NCBI GenBank assembly: GCA_025765595.1
Contig: JAIVFH010000385.1
Span: 1-23,116 of the forward strand
Direction: 5' to 3'
DNA from: Obelidium mucronatum
Taxonomy: Eukaryota; Chytridiomycota; Chytridiomycetes; Chytridiales; Chytriomycetaceae
DNA: 23,116 nucleotides
Part shown: positions 16,070-23,116 of the stretch, piece by piece
Numbering within the stretch: the first letter of the stretch is position 1
Layout: every line of letters starts with the position of its first letter
Translations under genes and position numbers: made by a program
The notes under the pieces: model-generated
What the model saw: only the letters and a program-made list of their open reading frames with translations
The model's database searches: none
What the model was told of the DNA's origin: nothing

Positions 16070-17704
16070 TTATCTGTGTAAGAAATCATCTGCCTCCTTC
16101 ACTAGTATATTGAGGTTATCTTTCATGATTTTTGTATCCCATTCAAAAGCTTCCCTTGCTTTACGACCCATCTGCTTCCGACTTGTTACATCCATATTCA
16201 ACACCCGTTCAACTGCTGCACAAATTGAGCTTGCAGGAACTCGCACTTGAGGAACTAAATATTTTTGCAGTGCGTGGTTGGATTCTGCAATTGGTTCGTC
16301 ATGATCAACCAACACGCCAGACACTCCATCCTCGACTAATTCTTCCATTGGGGGGTAGTGAGTCGTCATCACAAGAGACTCCAACGCGCGTGCTTCGTTG
16401 ATAAAATGGCCATATCCTTCGTGCTGACTTGGGCAAAGGTGAATACCATTACGGACTTGTAGTTCTCTAAGTTTCGCCTTTGTCATTGCCACTGAAGAGA
16501 GAATCTGAATGTTTCGAGGAATCTGCTCAAATGCACTCGTTTCATTTCGAATAAGTTCGTGTGGTTTGGCGTGATGGGCAACGATTGTGAGTTTCGGCCA
16601 ACGTGGCTTTCCAGCCCAGCAGTGCAGGAGCTCTTCTGTGGTATTCATGCGATTCGGACTTAAAATATGATAGAATCGGTTATACCTACAGTATATTGAA
16701 TGATCAGATTCTTGACAAAATAATATAAGAGAGTCCTTACCGATTTGAATCTGCCATAAAAGTCTTAAACTTTTTTTCACCTAATAGAGACTTTGCACTC
16801 TCTCGAACGTCCGGAGTTGAATGACTCATGTATTTCAAATTCGCCCCCTCCCCCTTCTGGATCTTTGCCTTCTCCATGTAGGCCCGGTATGAATTACATG
16901 CGATACGTGTTTTGCATAGAATCGAGATGCCTAATTCATAGAGAGGCAGTTGATTCCACTCATCGTTGGGAATCCACATGTTTCGAAGTTTCCTGCTCTT
17001 CTCAAGCAAAGTTGTCTGAATTGCCTTCCCAGCTGTATAAATAAGGTATTTTAATAATAGTATCTTTACTCTGCTTAGTTGTTCTAACTTACCATGCAAG
17101 TAAGTGGAACGTGGACACAGCTGCGCTTTGGACTTGTACACAAAATCATCGAAACGGATAGATAACCGAGCATTCGAATGATAAATATATTGCGCAAGAT
17201 CGCTGCAGTCATTGAGTGACCTGATAGGAACGAACTTGAGAAGAGAGGTTTTTGCAATATAAATCACACCTGTCTTCTTGAGAAGCCGACACCTCAATCG
17301 AATAACAGTTTCCCAAATAGTTTTCCGTCAAAGCATCAACATTTCCTCTGATTGCCCATTCCTTCGTGACTGTCAATGGGGGGATGGGAATGTGATCAAT
17401 ATCAAAAAGGTCTTGAAACAAGCTTCTTCAAATTACTTTGTAGCGACTCTCCAAGATAACACAGATCCGTAAGGTCTTCGACAGAAAACTCCGATGTTCC
17501 GTTTGCGGGATAGTAAACAGCAGCCCGCAGGTGGGGCTGTGCAAACTTGAAGTTGGTTTTCACTGACTGGTGCTCTTTTCTGGCGGCTGACACTTTCTTG
17601 GATCCTTCCGCAAAATCCCTCAGAAATATCAAGAAACTCGCAATAAAGACAAGAGTTGCAACGACGGCAATGGCCAGGTTTTGTGTCTTTTGACTCAAGG
17701 ACAT
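16070..17704 (-). CDS. Type II membrane GT-B glycosyltransferase 2, 467 aa, five exons
   Basis: Exons are 17437-17704, 17270-17369, 17093-17220, 16741-17032 and 16070-16685; introns are 67, 49, 60 and 55 bp with phases 1, 2, 1 and 2. Each junction restores alignment with glycosyltransferase 1 (for example GESLQ-ITKEWAIRG against GDSLH-ITRYSAIRG, and ASQEDR-SLNDCSDLAQYIY against TSQSGRSMGHCSDFVQYIY). The start is the ATG at 17704 (MSLSQKTQ), with a membrane anchor at about 9-30. The E-x7-E motif is Glu352/Glu360 in EGYGHFINE, followed by GVLVDHDEP. It is expected to act in the Golgi or ER lumen as a retaining transferase; the substrate is unknown. Unlike its neighbour it has four introns, none at the neighbour's intron position. 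Confidence 0.85.
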
Positions 17705-17932
17705 CGTTGGATTTTTTGGTTTTGTGATTAAAAAAAACACTAAATCAAGTAAATTTCATCTCAGTTCTTCTTTGAAGAAATAGTGATTTGAGAAAGTGGC
17801 GCGGCAGTGACCCCAACGGACGCGCGACTCGGAGGGTCGCTTGTCAAGTGCGTTGAGACCTTCGTTGCTTGTCGAGCTTCCTCTGTATGTTCTCTTTAGA
17901 TGTTACGAGAAAGGGATGATTAATGAGAATAC
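17705..17932 (-). promoter_or_regulatory. Promoter region of glycosyltransferase 2
   Basis: The 228-bp gap between the stop of the multi-pass membrane protein gene and the ATG at 17704 contains a relatively GC-rich block at about 17796-17880 with a small GCGAC/GTCGC hairpin near 17822-17838. No TATA box or known site can be assigned. Confidence 0.3.
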
Positions 17933-18866
17933 TCAACTGAAGTACAATTCCAGATTGAGCATTCGGACGTAAACATAATTCTGAGACATGTAGACGAGTG
18001 TCATTGTGTCGGAGTCTAGATGGGCGAGATTCATGTACATGACAATTGGATTAACAATTAATGTCACCACTGATCGAATAACTAGGTGAATAAAAAAGGT
18101 ATTAGATTGGATGTTTTGAGATCCATGCGTTAGACTTTGTTGACAAGGGTTTCTCACCATTTTCTTTCACCAGTTGTATCCACAGCGAGGAGAATCCAAG
18201 ACTTCGATTCTCTGGCCTTAAAAACATTGTAACTGCCCCAGCAGTTGCAACTACATCACAAATAATATCTGCAATCGTGTAGTGAAAACCCGCCAAGTGG
18301 CTGAAATGATAATTGCATTCTTGCTTTTCGGAGTCCCAGATACCCCCAGTCCAAACCAAGTCTGGAATAGTCCACGCAATTCGATATAAAAATGCCAGAG
18401 AGGCTGCAACGGCATAAACCGTGTTCCTATCCGTAACAATGTAGGACTTATACAGCACAAATATATCTGTGTTTCGAAAAGATCACTTTAGCGGTTCGCT
18501 AACAAGTTAGAGAAATATTTAAAGCATACTAAATGTGACAAAGTAAACGTGCCAAATAAAGTTGGAAAACCAATCTACGCCGATGCAGTTATGTTCCGTT
18601 AGAGGAAGAAAGACAACCACGGACATTATGAAGCTAAGCATAGCTCCGGCGTTGAAGATTACTATAAGCAGTGTCATAAAGGGCGATTCTTTTCTAGTTT
18701 GAGCGGCCAAAATTTGGTACAATCGATAACCACTGATCAGAAGTGCAGAGGTACAAGCTTCAAAACAGATTCCCATCAGGAACGCGTTTAAAGGGACCAC
18801 GATTAAGGACAAAGTAGTCGGACCATCAGTTGCAGGGTGGGTGTTTGTTTCAGTCGCGTTCGTCAT
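17933..18866 (-). CDS. Multi-pass membrane protein, about seven TM segments, 264 aa, three exons
   Basis: Exons are 18530-18866, 18158-18466 and 17933-18081, with introns of 63 and 76 bp (donors GTATGC and GTGAGA), both phase 1. The ATG at 18866 (MTNATETN) is the first in frame. Hydrophobic segments follow in order: LSLIVVPLNAFLMGICFEA, PFMTLLIVIFNAGAMLSFIM, a third spanning the first splice junction (WFSNFIWHVYFVTF), VYAVAASLAFLYRIAW, FHYTIADIICDVVATAGAV, a sixth after the second junction (VIRSVVTLIVNPIVMYM), and a weaker seventh before the stop. The acidic N-terminus with Asn-Ala-Thr suits an outside position, but topology is uncertain. I do not recognise the family. A receptor-like role is possible only from the segment count. 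Confidence 0.72.
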
Positions 18867-19037
18867 ATGCAGCAGCAAAATGCAGATCCTTTAAGAAGAG
18901 AGATCTACATGCTTCGTTAAATAATCCCCAAAACACAGTTTACCAGCAACTAAATCCGTCATCATTCGCTCCAATAACTTATTGTCTTTTTCATAAGCTA
19001 GGCACCGAGTTCCTTCGCACAATAGTTTTTGACATCT
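18867..19037. promoter_or_regulatory. Gap between the truncated glycosyltransferase copy and the multi-pass membrane gene
   Basis: 171 bp containing the 5' flank of the minus-strand gene starting at 18866. No gene is visible. The similarity of the glycosyltransferase pseudogene ends at its right edge. Confidence 0.3.
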
Positions 19038-19718
19038 TCAACACAAGATCCGGGTAGAATGAGACAAAACAAACACTTTGGGTATTTTCGCTAGAGTCTT
19101 GTTGTTGAGGCTGCCATAACTCGAAGACTCTTCCGAATCCAGAAACTTTGAAAGAGCAGTCCAAGTAATTTTTATTTTGCATAGAATAGCGATGTCCTGG
19201 AAGAACTTCAATTGGTTATGGTAGATTTGTCCGTTTCGAGGTTTTCGGTTCGCCAAACACTTGATTCTCTGACATGAGAAGCCTGGGTGGTATGTTGAAT
19301 TGGGACAACTCTCGAGTTTTCGCTGGTAAGTTTCCCGACCAAAATCGAAGGGATAAACGAGCCTGCCCGTAGTATATATATTGGGCAAAGTCTCGACAGT
19401 GACCCATGGATCTTGCAGCTTGACTCATGCTGATTTCAATTGCATGTTGTAATATAATCTGCCTCCAGCGCGGCTCTGTCCCCACCAAGAACTACCGGGC
19501 GGGAAAAAATGAAGATTGTTTCCGTAATGGCAGAAATCGAGCAGCTCGGGCATTGAAAATCTCGTTGTTGAATTGACATGTTTGTGCACAACAACGTACG
19601 GCTGGAATAGAGACGGTTCTGGAGCATCTTTCCTTGCGAAAGGACGGTCCAGGAGTAGTAGTGGCAGGATTGAAGCTGCGATGGCGGCTGACAAGAGAAT
19701 TCGATGAACTGGTCTCAT
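19038..19718 (-). pseudogene. Decayed, 3'-truncated third copy of the glycosyltransferase family
   Basis: Reading on the minus strand from the ATG at 19718, MRPVHRILLSAAIAASILPL is a membrane anchor like that of glycosyltransferase 1. FSMPELLDFCHYGNNLHF then matches FSIAELLDLCHSGDSLHI. A first frameshift falls near 19500, a second near 19438 (TGC AAT TGA where the paralogue continues into ATT GAA ATC), and a third near 19340 after RSMGHCRDFAQYIYYGQARLS. The next frame continues ETYQRKLESCPNSTYHPGF and ILCKIKITWTALSKF. The whole catalytic C-terminal half with the E-x7-E motif is missing. No introns explain the shifts. It is a dead relic that shows the array once had at least three genes. Confidence 0.82.
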
Positions 19719-19893
19719 CTGTCTGCAGTAAAAGCGGTTTTTTTAACAAGGGTTTGAAGAGAAAAGCCGTCGCTCAACCAATAAAGATAATCAGCTTCGT
19801 TTTGAGTGATTATTTCATATTTTCATGTTAGTCACTTCGAGTCTAAGCAACTGTAGAATGTGATTGTGAATCACGAAAACTCACAGCCAAACA
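19719..19893. other. Short gap upstream of the 95-aa membrane protein gene
   Basis: 175 bp; it is the 5' flank of both the minus-strand pseudogene and the plus-strand small gene. No feature is recognisable. Confidence 0.3.
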
Positions 19894-20237
19894 ATGCAAA
19901 AATACAACGAACCATACATGCACTTCACTCAAGGCAGGCATTTGCCTTCCGAAGATATAGAGACAAACGAAGAGAGATTGGGAATAAGATCTCGCATTTC
20001 TGGGAGAAGGGCGAAGAAACCAATGTCTTTCATTTGGATATATGTTGCATTACTTCTTGGGGTACTATTCTGGTGAGATTCGCCATGCTAATTACCAAGT
20101 TCATAGGAGTTAATGAATGTTAAAACAGGAAGATGGAGAGTATAAGCATGTCTCAATGGATATACGGTGTTGCGGTATTAGATGTCATCATCTATACAGC
20201 AATTTATGCTTTGGTTTTTGAATTCTTCGGATGGTGA
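19894..20237 (+). CDS. Small two-TM membrane protein, 95 aa, two exons
   Basis: Exon 1 is 19894-20072 and exon 2 is 20129-20237. The 56-bp intron has a GTGAGA donor, a possible branch site in GTTAATG and an AAAACAG acceptor, and joins in phase 2. Residues 1-43 are hydrophilic and basic near the end (SGRRAKKP). The first membrane segment (about 44-60, SFIWIYVALLLGVLFW) runs up to the splice junction. A short loop (KMESISMSQ) precedes a second segment (about 70-92) that ends EFFGW. Without splicing the frame stops at once, and the second segment begins exactly after the acceptor, which supports the model. Small ER or mitochondrial inner-membrane assembly factors have this shape. I do not recognise the family. 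Confidence 0.6.
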
Positions 20238-20404
20238 TAAACTCGTTTTAAGACTGTATTACTGTATCAGTGGTTGTGTCAAAATTTTCACAGATGCCGG
20301 ACGGCATCTGTCGGGTCCGGCATCTGTGTGTCGGGCAGAAATGCCGAAACGAAAAAAGAACAGGAAGGCCTTCGCCAAAGGAGTCTTCAGATTAATCAAG
20401 CAAA
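20238..20404 (+). promoter_or_regulatory. Gap upstream of the LRR gene with a GC-rich hairpin cluster
   Basis: 167 bp. It holds three copies (one inverted) of a GCATCTG/CAGATGC element at 20291-20326. A 34-codon frame from an ATG at 20341 (MPKRKKNRK) overlaps the LRR gene start and may be an upstream ORF. Confidence 0.4.
20291..20326. repeat. Two mutually exclusive hairpins
   Basis: CAGATGCCG (20291-20299) can pair with CGGCATCTG (20302-20310), a 9-bp stem with a 2-base loop. The longer CAGATGCCGGA (20291-20301) can pair perfectly with TCCGGCATCTG (20316-20326), an 11-bp stem with a 14-base loop. Confidence 0.7.
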
Positions 20405-21580
20405 ATGTCGCGGATAAGGCACCTTCAAGCGGCAATTCCAGCTGAAGTCATTCAGCGGATCTTTGCCTTCATCCATCCCTCGGAAGCAAACAAGTACAAA
20501 TCACTATGTCGATACATCTACACATGCCTGTCAGATGAACGCTTTGCCGTACTGAATTTGACCTTCTTTGTTTCACCTTCGTCCGAGTCAAGCGATCTTG
20601 CGGATTTGAACCAGATGTGGCTGACAACAAACCACGCCCATTCAAGGGTGTATGCTCGCTTCTGCCTAAAAGAAATGCATCGAATCGGTAAGTATGTTAA
20701 ATTGATGCTTTGGTACTCTTCGTGATTCTATTTTGAGCGCTCGTATCCACTGTGTAACTGCTTTCCTTAGATTGGCAACACCAAAACCTTCATGGACGTA
20801 TTCCACAAGCTCTTGGAGCATTATACCAACTATCAACCCTCCAACTGGACCATAATCAGCTGTCGGGACCTATACCAGCCGAAATAGGAAGTCTATCGAA
20901 TCTGAACAATATCAATTTGTCGAACAACAAATTCTCGGGGTCAATTCCAGCCGAAATCTGCAAGCTCCGAGGCTACGAATCCTTAATTTGTCGAACAACA
21001 AATTGACAGGGTCGATTCCAGAGACCCTGGAAATCTTCAAGAGCTACATTTGCTGCAGCTTTCGGATTGTCTTCTTAGTGGGCCTATTCCTGTTTCCATC
21101 TGTGACTTAGCGAAACTCAACATCTTTACCTGCGCAAACAACAGAATATCAGGAATGATTCCAGCGAATATCGGTAACCTTACACAGCTTCAATATCTTG
21201 GTTTGGCTGGAAACGAAATAGAAGGGGATGTGCCAGATTCTCTGTCCACGCTGCCGAGCCTCTCGATGTTGTTTTTGAATGACAATCGTTTGACTGGAGG
21301 TTCCTTGTCGCAAAAACTGCTTCATTCCTTGAAGCTCTGGGATGTCTCGAATAACGCCAAAGTCTTCTCTATTGAATAAAGTACTAAGTTATTTAATATC
21401 ACGTTATTGGTCAAGTTACTGCTCCACGCAGGAGGCACAGCAAATCAGCTTAATGTCAAGATTGCGCAAAAGTTGGACAAAAACCCCGAACGTCAAACTC
21501 AACCCCTCAAGCACTTCCAAGTCTTCAACAATCCCAAGCAACAAAGTCGACAAACCTCTATTTTTCACGAATTGAAGTGA
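20405..21580 (+). pseudogene. F-box-like/plant-type LRR gene interrupted by two 1-nt deletions and one in-frame stop
   Basis: Exon 1 is 20405-20687, encoding an F-box-like start (IPAEVIQRIFAFIHPSEANKYKSLC). An 83-bp intron with a GTAAGT donor and CCTTAG acceptor leads to exon 2 at 20771 in phase 1. Exon 2 carries about eight 24-residue LRRs of the L-x-G-x-I-P type (LSGPIPAEIGSL, FSGSIPAEI, LTGSIPETL, ISGMIPANIGNL). Two single bases are missing, near 20966 (after CKL) and near 21029 (in PETLxNLQEL), each in a short C or G run; the repeats continue perfectly in the next frame. TAA at 21377-21379 ends the repeats, but the same frame stays open for 66 more codons to TGA at 21578-21580. It may be a young pseudogene, or an intact gene with assembly errors ending at 21379. 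Intracellular LRR proteins bind partners; the target is unknown. Confidence 0.65.
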
Positions 21581-21873
21581 CTTATTGTCCAACAAGTTTA
21601 TTTAAGATCTTGTTTTTGTTCCCTTCGTTCTTGTCATTGGGCGCTTTTGCTGGCCAGAATTCTTTCGCACGCATCAACAGAAAAAAAAATAAAGAATAAT
21701 TCAACTGTTGAAAATGAAGAAGTTTTATTTCACTATTATTTACTCAGTTTAATCAACACATGAAACAAATTCATGCTGGTGTTCATTGTGGCAATCTGCT
21801 TTGGTGCGGCCAATTTCGAGATGTAAAAAAATCGGATGTTCAGAATTTAGTACAGATAGTTCTGCTTTCTAAA
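21581..21873. other. Gap between the LRR gene and the minus-strand small gene
   Basis: About 290 bp. AATAAA at about 21690 on the plus strand can end the LRR transcript. No gene is visible. Confidence 0.35.
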
Positions 21874-22206
21874 TTAAATTGAAGTCATGGATACGCCAGA
21901 CATTGACTGATAGGCCATTGGGTCGAGACTACGTTTGCTGTTTGTCGAAGACGCCGTAGACATGGCAACAGAAGGTGCTCTTGAGGAAGAAGACGAAGAC
22001 TTGATGGATTCAGCTTGCTTTCGCATAACGTCTTGGTTGAGCTTTTTTGCAACTTTGATGTTGACAGCTGGGTCTTGGAGGAGAGTGGCAAAGTTCAAGG
22101 CTTGCAATTTAGAGTTTTGGTAGTCTGTTGTGATAACCATTCCCGGCTTCGAGCGGCTCTTTTTATAAGCTGCAGTTGAAAAACGTGGGGTGTTGGAGTG
22201 GTCCAT
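21874..22206 (-). CDS. Small Ser-rich protein with a DPAVNIKV motif, 110 aa
   Basis: Single exon from the ATG at 22206 (MDHSNTPRF); an upstream GTG in frame is ignored. The basic N-terminus (YKKSRSKPG) is followed by LNFATLLQDPAVNIKVAKKL, a helix with QAESIKSSSSSS, then Ser/Thr/Ala-rich disordered sequence ending in MSGVSMTSI. The segment FATLLQDPAVNIKV corresponds to LNAFADPAINIKV in the divergent gene at 22539, and both are followed by a Lys/Ser-Glu-Ser-Ile patch and a poly-Ser/Ala patch. The two are paralogues in inverted orientation. No known domain is recognised, and no membrane segment is present. Confidence 0.65.
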   Translation of the reverse strand: MDHSNTPRFSTAAYKKSRSKPGMVITTDYQNSKLQALNFATLLQDPAVNIKVAKKLNQDVMRKQAESIKSSSSSSRAPSVAMSTASSTNSKRSLDPMAYQSMSGVSMTSI

Positions 22207-22249
22207 GATTTTCAATGTCACCACAAAACGATTTTTTTACTGAACCAGA

Positions 22250-22425
22250 AACCCTAATTTAAATTGAGTGAACTTGCGCAGTGAAACCTCACAAATGCCA
22301 CTTCCACTAAGCGCAGTATTTTGTTAGTGATTGATTGCAACAGTTTAAGACGCAAGTGGGCGAAACCGTGAGTATCGGTTATCAGCGATGGGGAAGAATT
22401 AGGGGTTAAATTATAAATTAGGGTT
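22250..22425. promoter_or_regulatory. Divergent promoter with a shared telo-box-like element
   Basis: AACCCTAATTTA at 22250-22261 and its perfect reverse complement TAAATTAGGGTT at 22414-22425 lie upstream of the two divergent small genes. Each has the same orientation relative to its own gene, 44 bp and 114 bp from the start codons. AAACCCTAA is known in plants as the telo-box; its meaning here is inference. Confidence 0.5.
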
Positions 22426-22442
22426 GCAAGCAACTACGGAAA

Positions 22443-22469
22443 CGTGGCCGGAACTCAGACCGGGCCACG
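22443..22469. repeat. GC-rich hairpin in the leader of the 22539 gene
   Basis: CGTGGCC (22443-22449) is the reverse complement of GGCCACG (22463-22469), with a 13-base loop. It lies about 70 bp upstream of the ATG and could be in the 5' UTR. Confidence 0.5.
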
Positions 22470-22538
22470 GCAAAAGACATAAAAGGCAAGTATTTCTCGA
22501 CAAATCTCTCATAATAACAACTCACAAAGAGATCCAAA

Positions 22539-22793
22539 ATGCCAGCTTTTGACTTGAACGCCTTTGCCGACCCAGCCATTAACATCAAGGTTTCCCAGAG
22601 CCTCTCTTTGAAGGCTGCCAAGTCATCTGAATCCATCCGTCAAGCTCCACCTTCCATCAACGGTTCTGTGGCTGCTTCCTCTTCCAGCAAAAGACCCAAA
22701 CTCCTCTCTTCTTTGCTACCATGCCAAATGGGTTCCTCAACAACCAACACATCTGAATGCGGCGTAAGGCTGCCATCGTTTTTGTATTTATAG
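22539..22793 (+). CDS. Small Ser-rich protein with a DPAINIKV motif, 84 aa
   Basis: Single exon from the ATG at 22539. The N-terminus MPAFDLNAFADPAINIKVSQ leads to a Lys/Ser-rich helix (KAAKSSESIRQ), a Ser/Ala stretch and KRPK. The core matches the divergent 110-aa protein. The last ~30 residues (SSLLPCQMGSSTTN...) look unlike the paralogue, so a missed intron or altered end is possible. An AATAAA-like signal occurs at about 22820. Function unknown. Confidence 0.6.
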   Translation: MPAFDLNAFADPAINIKVSQSLSLKAAKSSESIRQAPPSINGSVAASSSSKRPKLLSSLLPCQMGSSTTNTSECGVRLPSFLYL

Positions 22794-23081
22794 ATTGCAT
22801 TTCCATCCTTATCAAAACAATAAAAAGACATTCCTTTCTAGTTATTCCACTTAACCAAACGTCAAAAACTCACACTAGTTACGAAAGAGTAGCATAAGAG
22901 AGTCAAAAACGCCTCAGTCAGCCGCTTTGAATCGTGGCTAAAATGTTGCTGCTGAAGCGTCGCCGTATTTGAAATCAATCGTTGTTATGCTCCGCGATCC
23001 CGCGACTCAAAATTTTCGCCGTGCCGAAATCTATCGACCAAGAAGATAGAACAAGCCAAACATATCTTAACAGCAAAGAAA
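22794..23081. other. Intergenic region before the last start codon
   Basis: About 290 bp. The first part contains the likely poly(A) signal of the small Ser-rich gene. The rest shows no ORF or RNA gene and should hold the promoter of the gene starting near 23082. Confidence 0.3.
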
Positions 23082-23116
23082 TGGCCAGAGCTCTCTTGTC
23101 TTCTCCCGACCAATCG
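23082..23116 (+). CDS. Possible 5' end of a gene cut by the window edge
   Basis: An ATG in a good context (CAAAGAAATGG) opens a frame MARALLSSPDQS that is still open at the window end. The A-rich leader is like that of other genes here. Only 11 codons are visible, so this is tentative. Confidence 0.35.

Noticed and set aside
17412..17436. A 25-bp intron in glycosyltransferase 2
   Set aside because: It is too short to splice. The acceptor at 17370 gives a 67-bp intron and restores alignment with the paralogue.
22400..22425. TTAGGG-like units as an interstitial telomere
   Set aside because: Only two imperfect units are present; a promoter element shared by the divergent pair explains them better.
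1..23116. CRISPR arrays, tRNA or rRNA genes, bacterial operons
   Set aside because: No regularly spaced repeats, no tRNA T-loop/cloverleaf signature and no Shine-Dalgarno pattern were seen, and spliced genes show a eukaryotic source.

Overview
The window is eukaryotic nuclear DNA, most likely from a chytrid-type (early-diverging) fungus. Many genes carry short spliceosomal introns of about 48-108 bp with GTAAGT/GTATGT-like donors, the spacing is very compact, AATAAA signals follow stop codons, and leaders are A-rich. The gene content fits too: a Yap-type bZIP factor, F-box/ankyrin and plant-type LRR proteins, and a PHAF1 (UPF0183) orthologue. The organism call is inference. I rebuilt spliced genes by matching donor/acceptor phases and comparing paralogues inside the window.

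Left part (1-4658): the 3' end of one gene (1-763) and a complete 402-aa bZIP gene (3213-4658) share the same C-terminal region, so they are tandem paralogues. Between them lie a minus-strand gene of unknown function (890-1856) and an apparently intact one-intron DDE transposase gene of the IS5/Harbinger (DDE_Tnp_4) type (2213-3120).

Central part (5013-13059): a cluster of seven plus-strand genes for small type I membrane proteins: signal peptide, ectodomain (usually ten cysteines in a fixed spacing), one membrane segment, often a CCC(C) cluster, then a Gln/Pro-rich cytosolic tail. Two tails carry repeated EPSFPPPP-like motifs that match the EVH1-ligand core. One member has replaced the cysteine domain with a Ser/Thr-rich stalk, one has only six cysteines, and one has no tail; two decayed copies of its 3' end follow it. 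An F-box-like/ankyrin gene (10123-11661) sits inside the cluster. This family is the best candidate for an undescribed system: a set of surface receptors or adhesins that could link to the actin machinery.

Right part (13200-19718, all minus strand): a five-exon PHAF1 gene, two tandem GT-B glycosyltransferase genes with different intron layouts, a multi-pass membrane protein, and a frameshifted, truncated third glycosyltransferase copy. PHAF1 and the two glycosyltransferases are only 19 and 38 bp apart, with the poly(A) signal of each upstream gene in the gap. The end of the window (19894-23116) holds a spliced 95-aa two-TM protein, an F-box-like/LRR gene broken by two 1-nt deletions and a stop, a divergent pair of small paralogues with a shared promoter element, and perhaps the start of another gene at the right edge.
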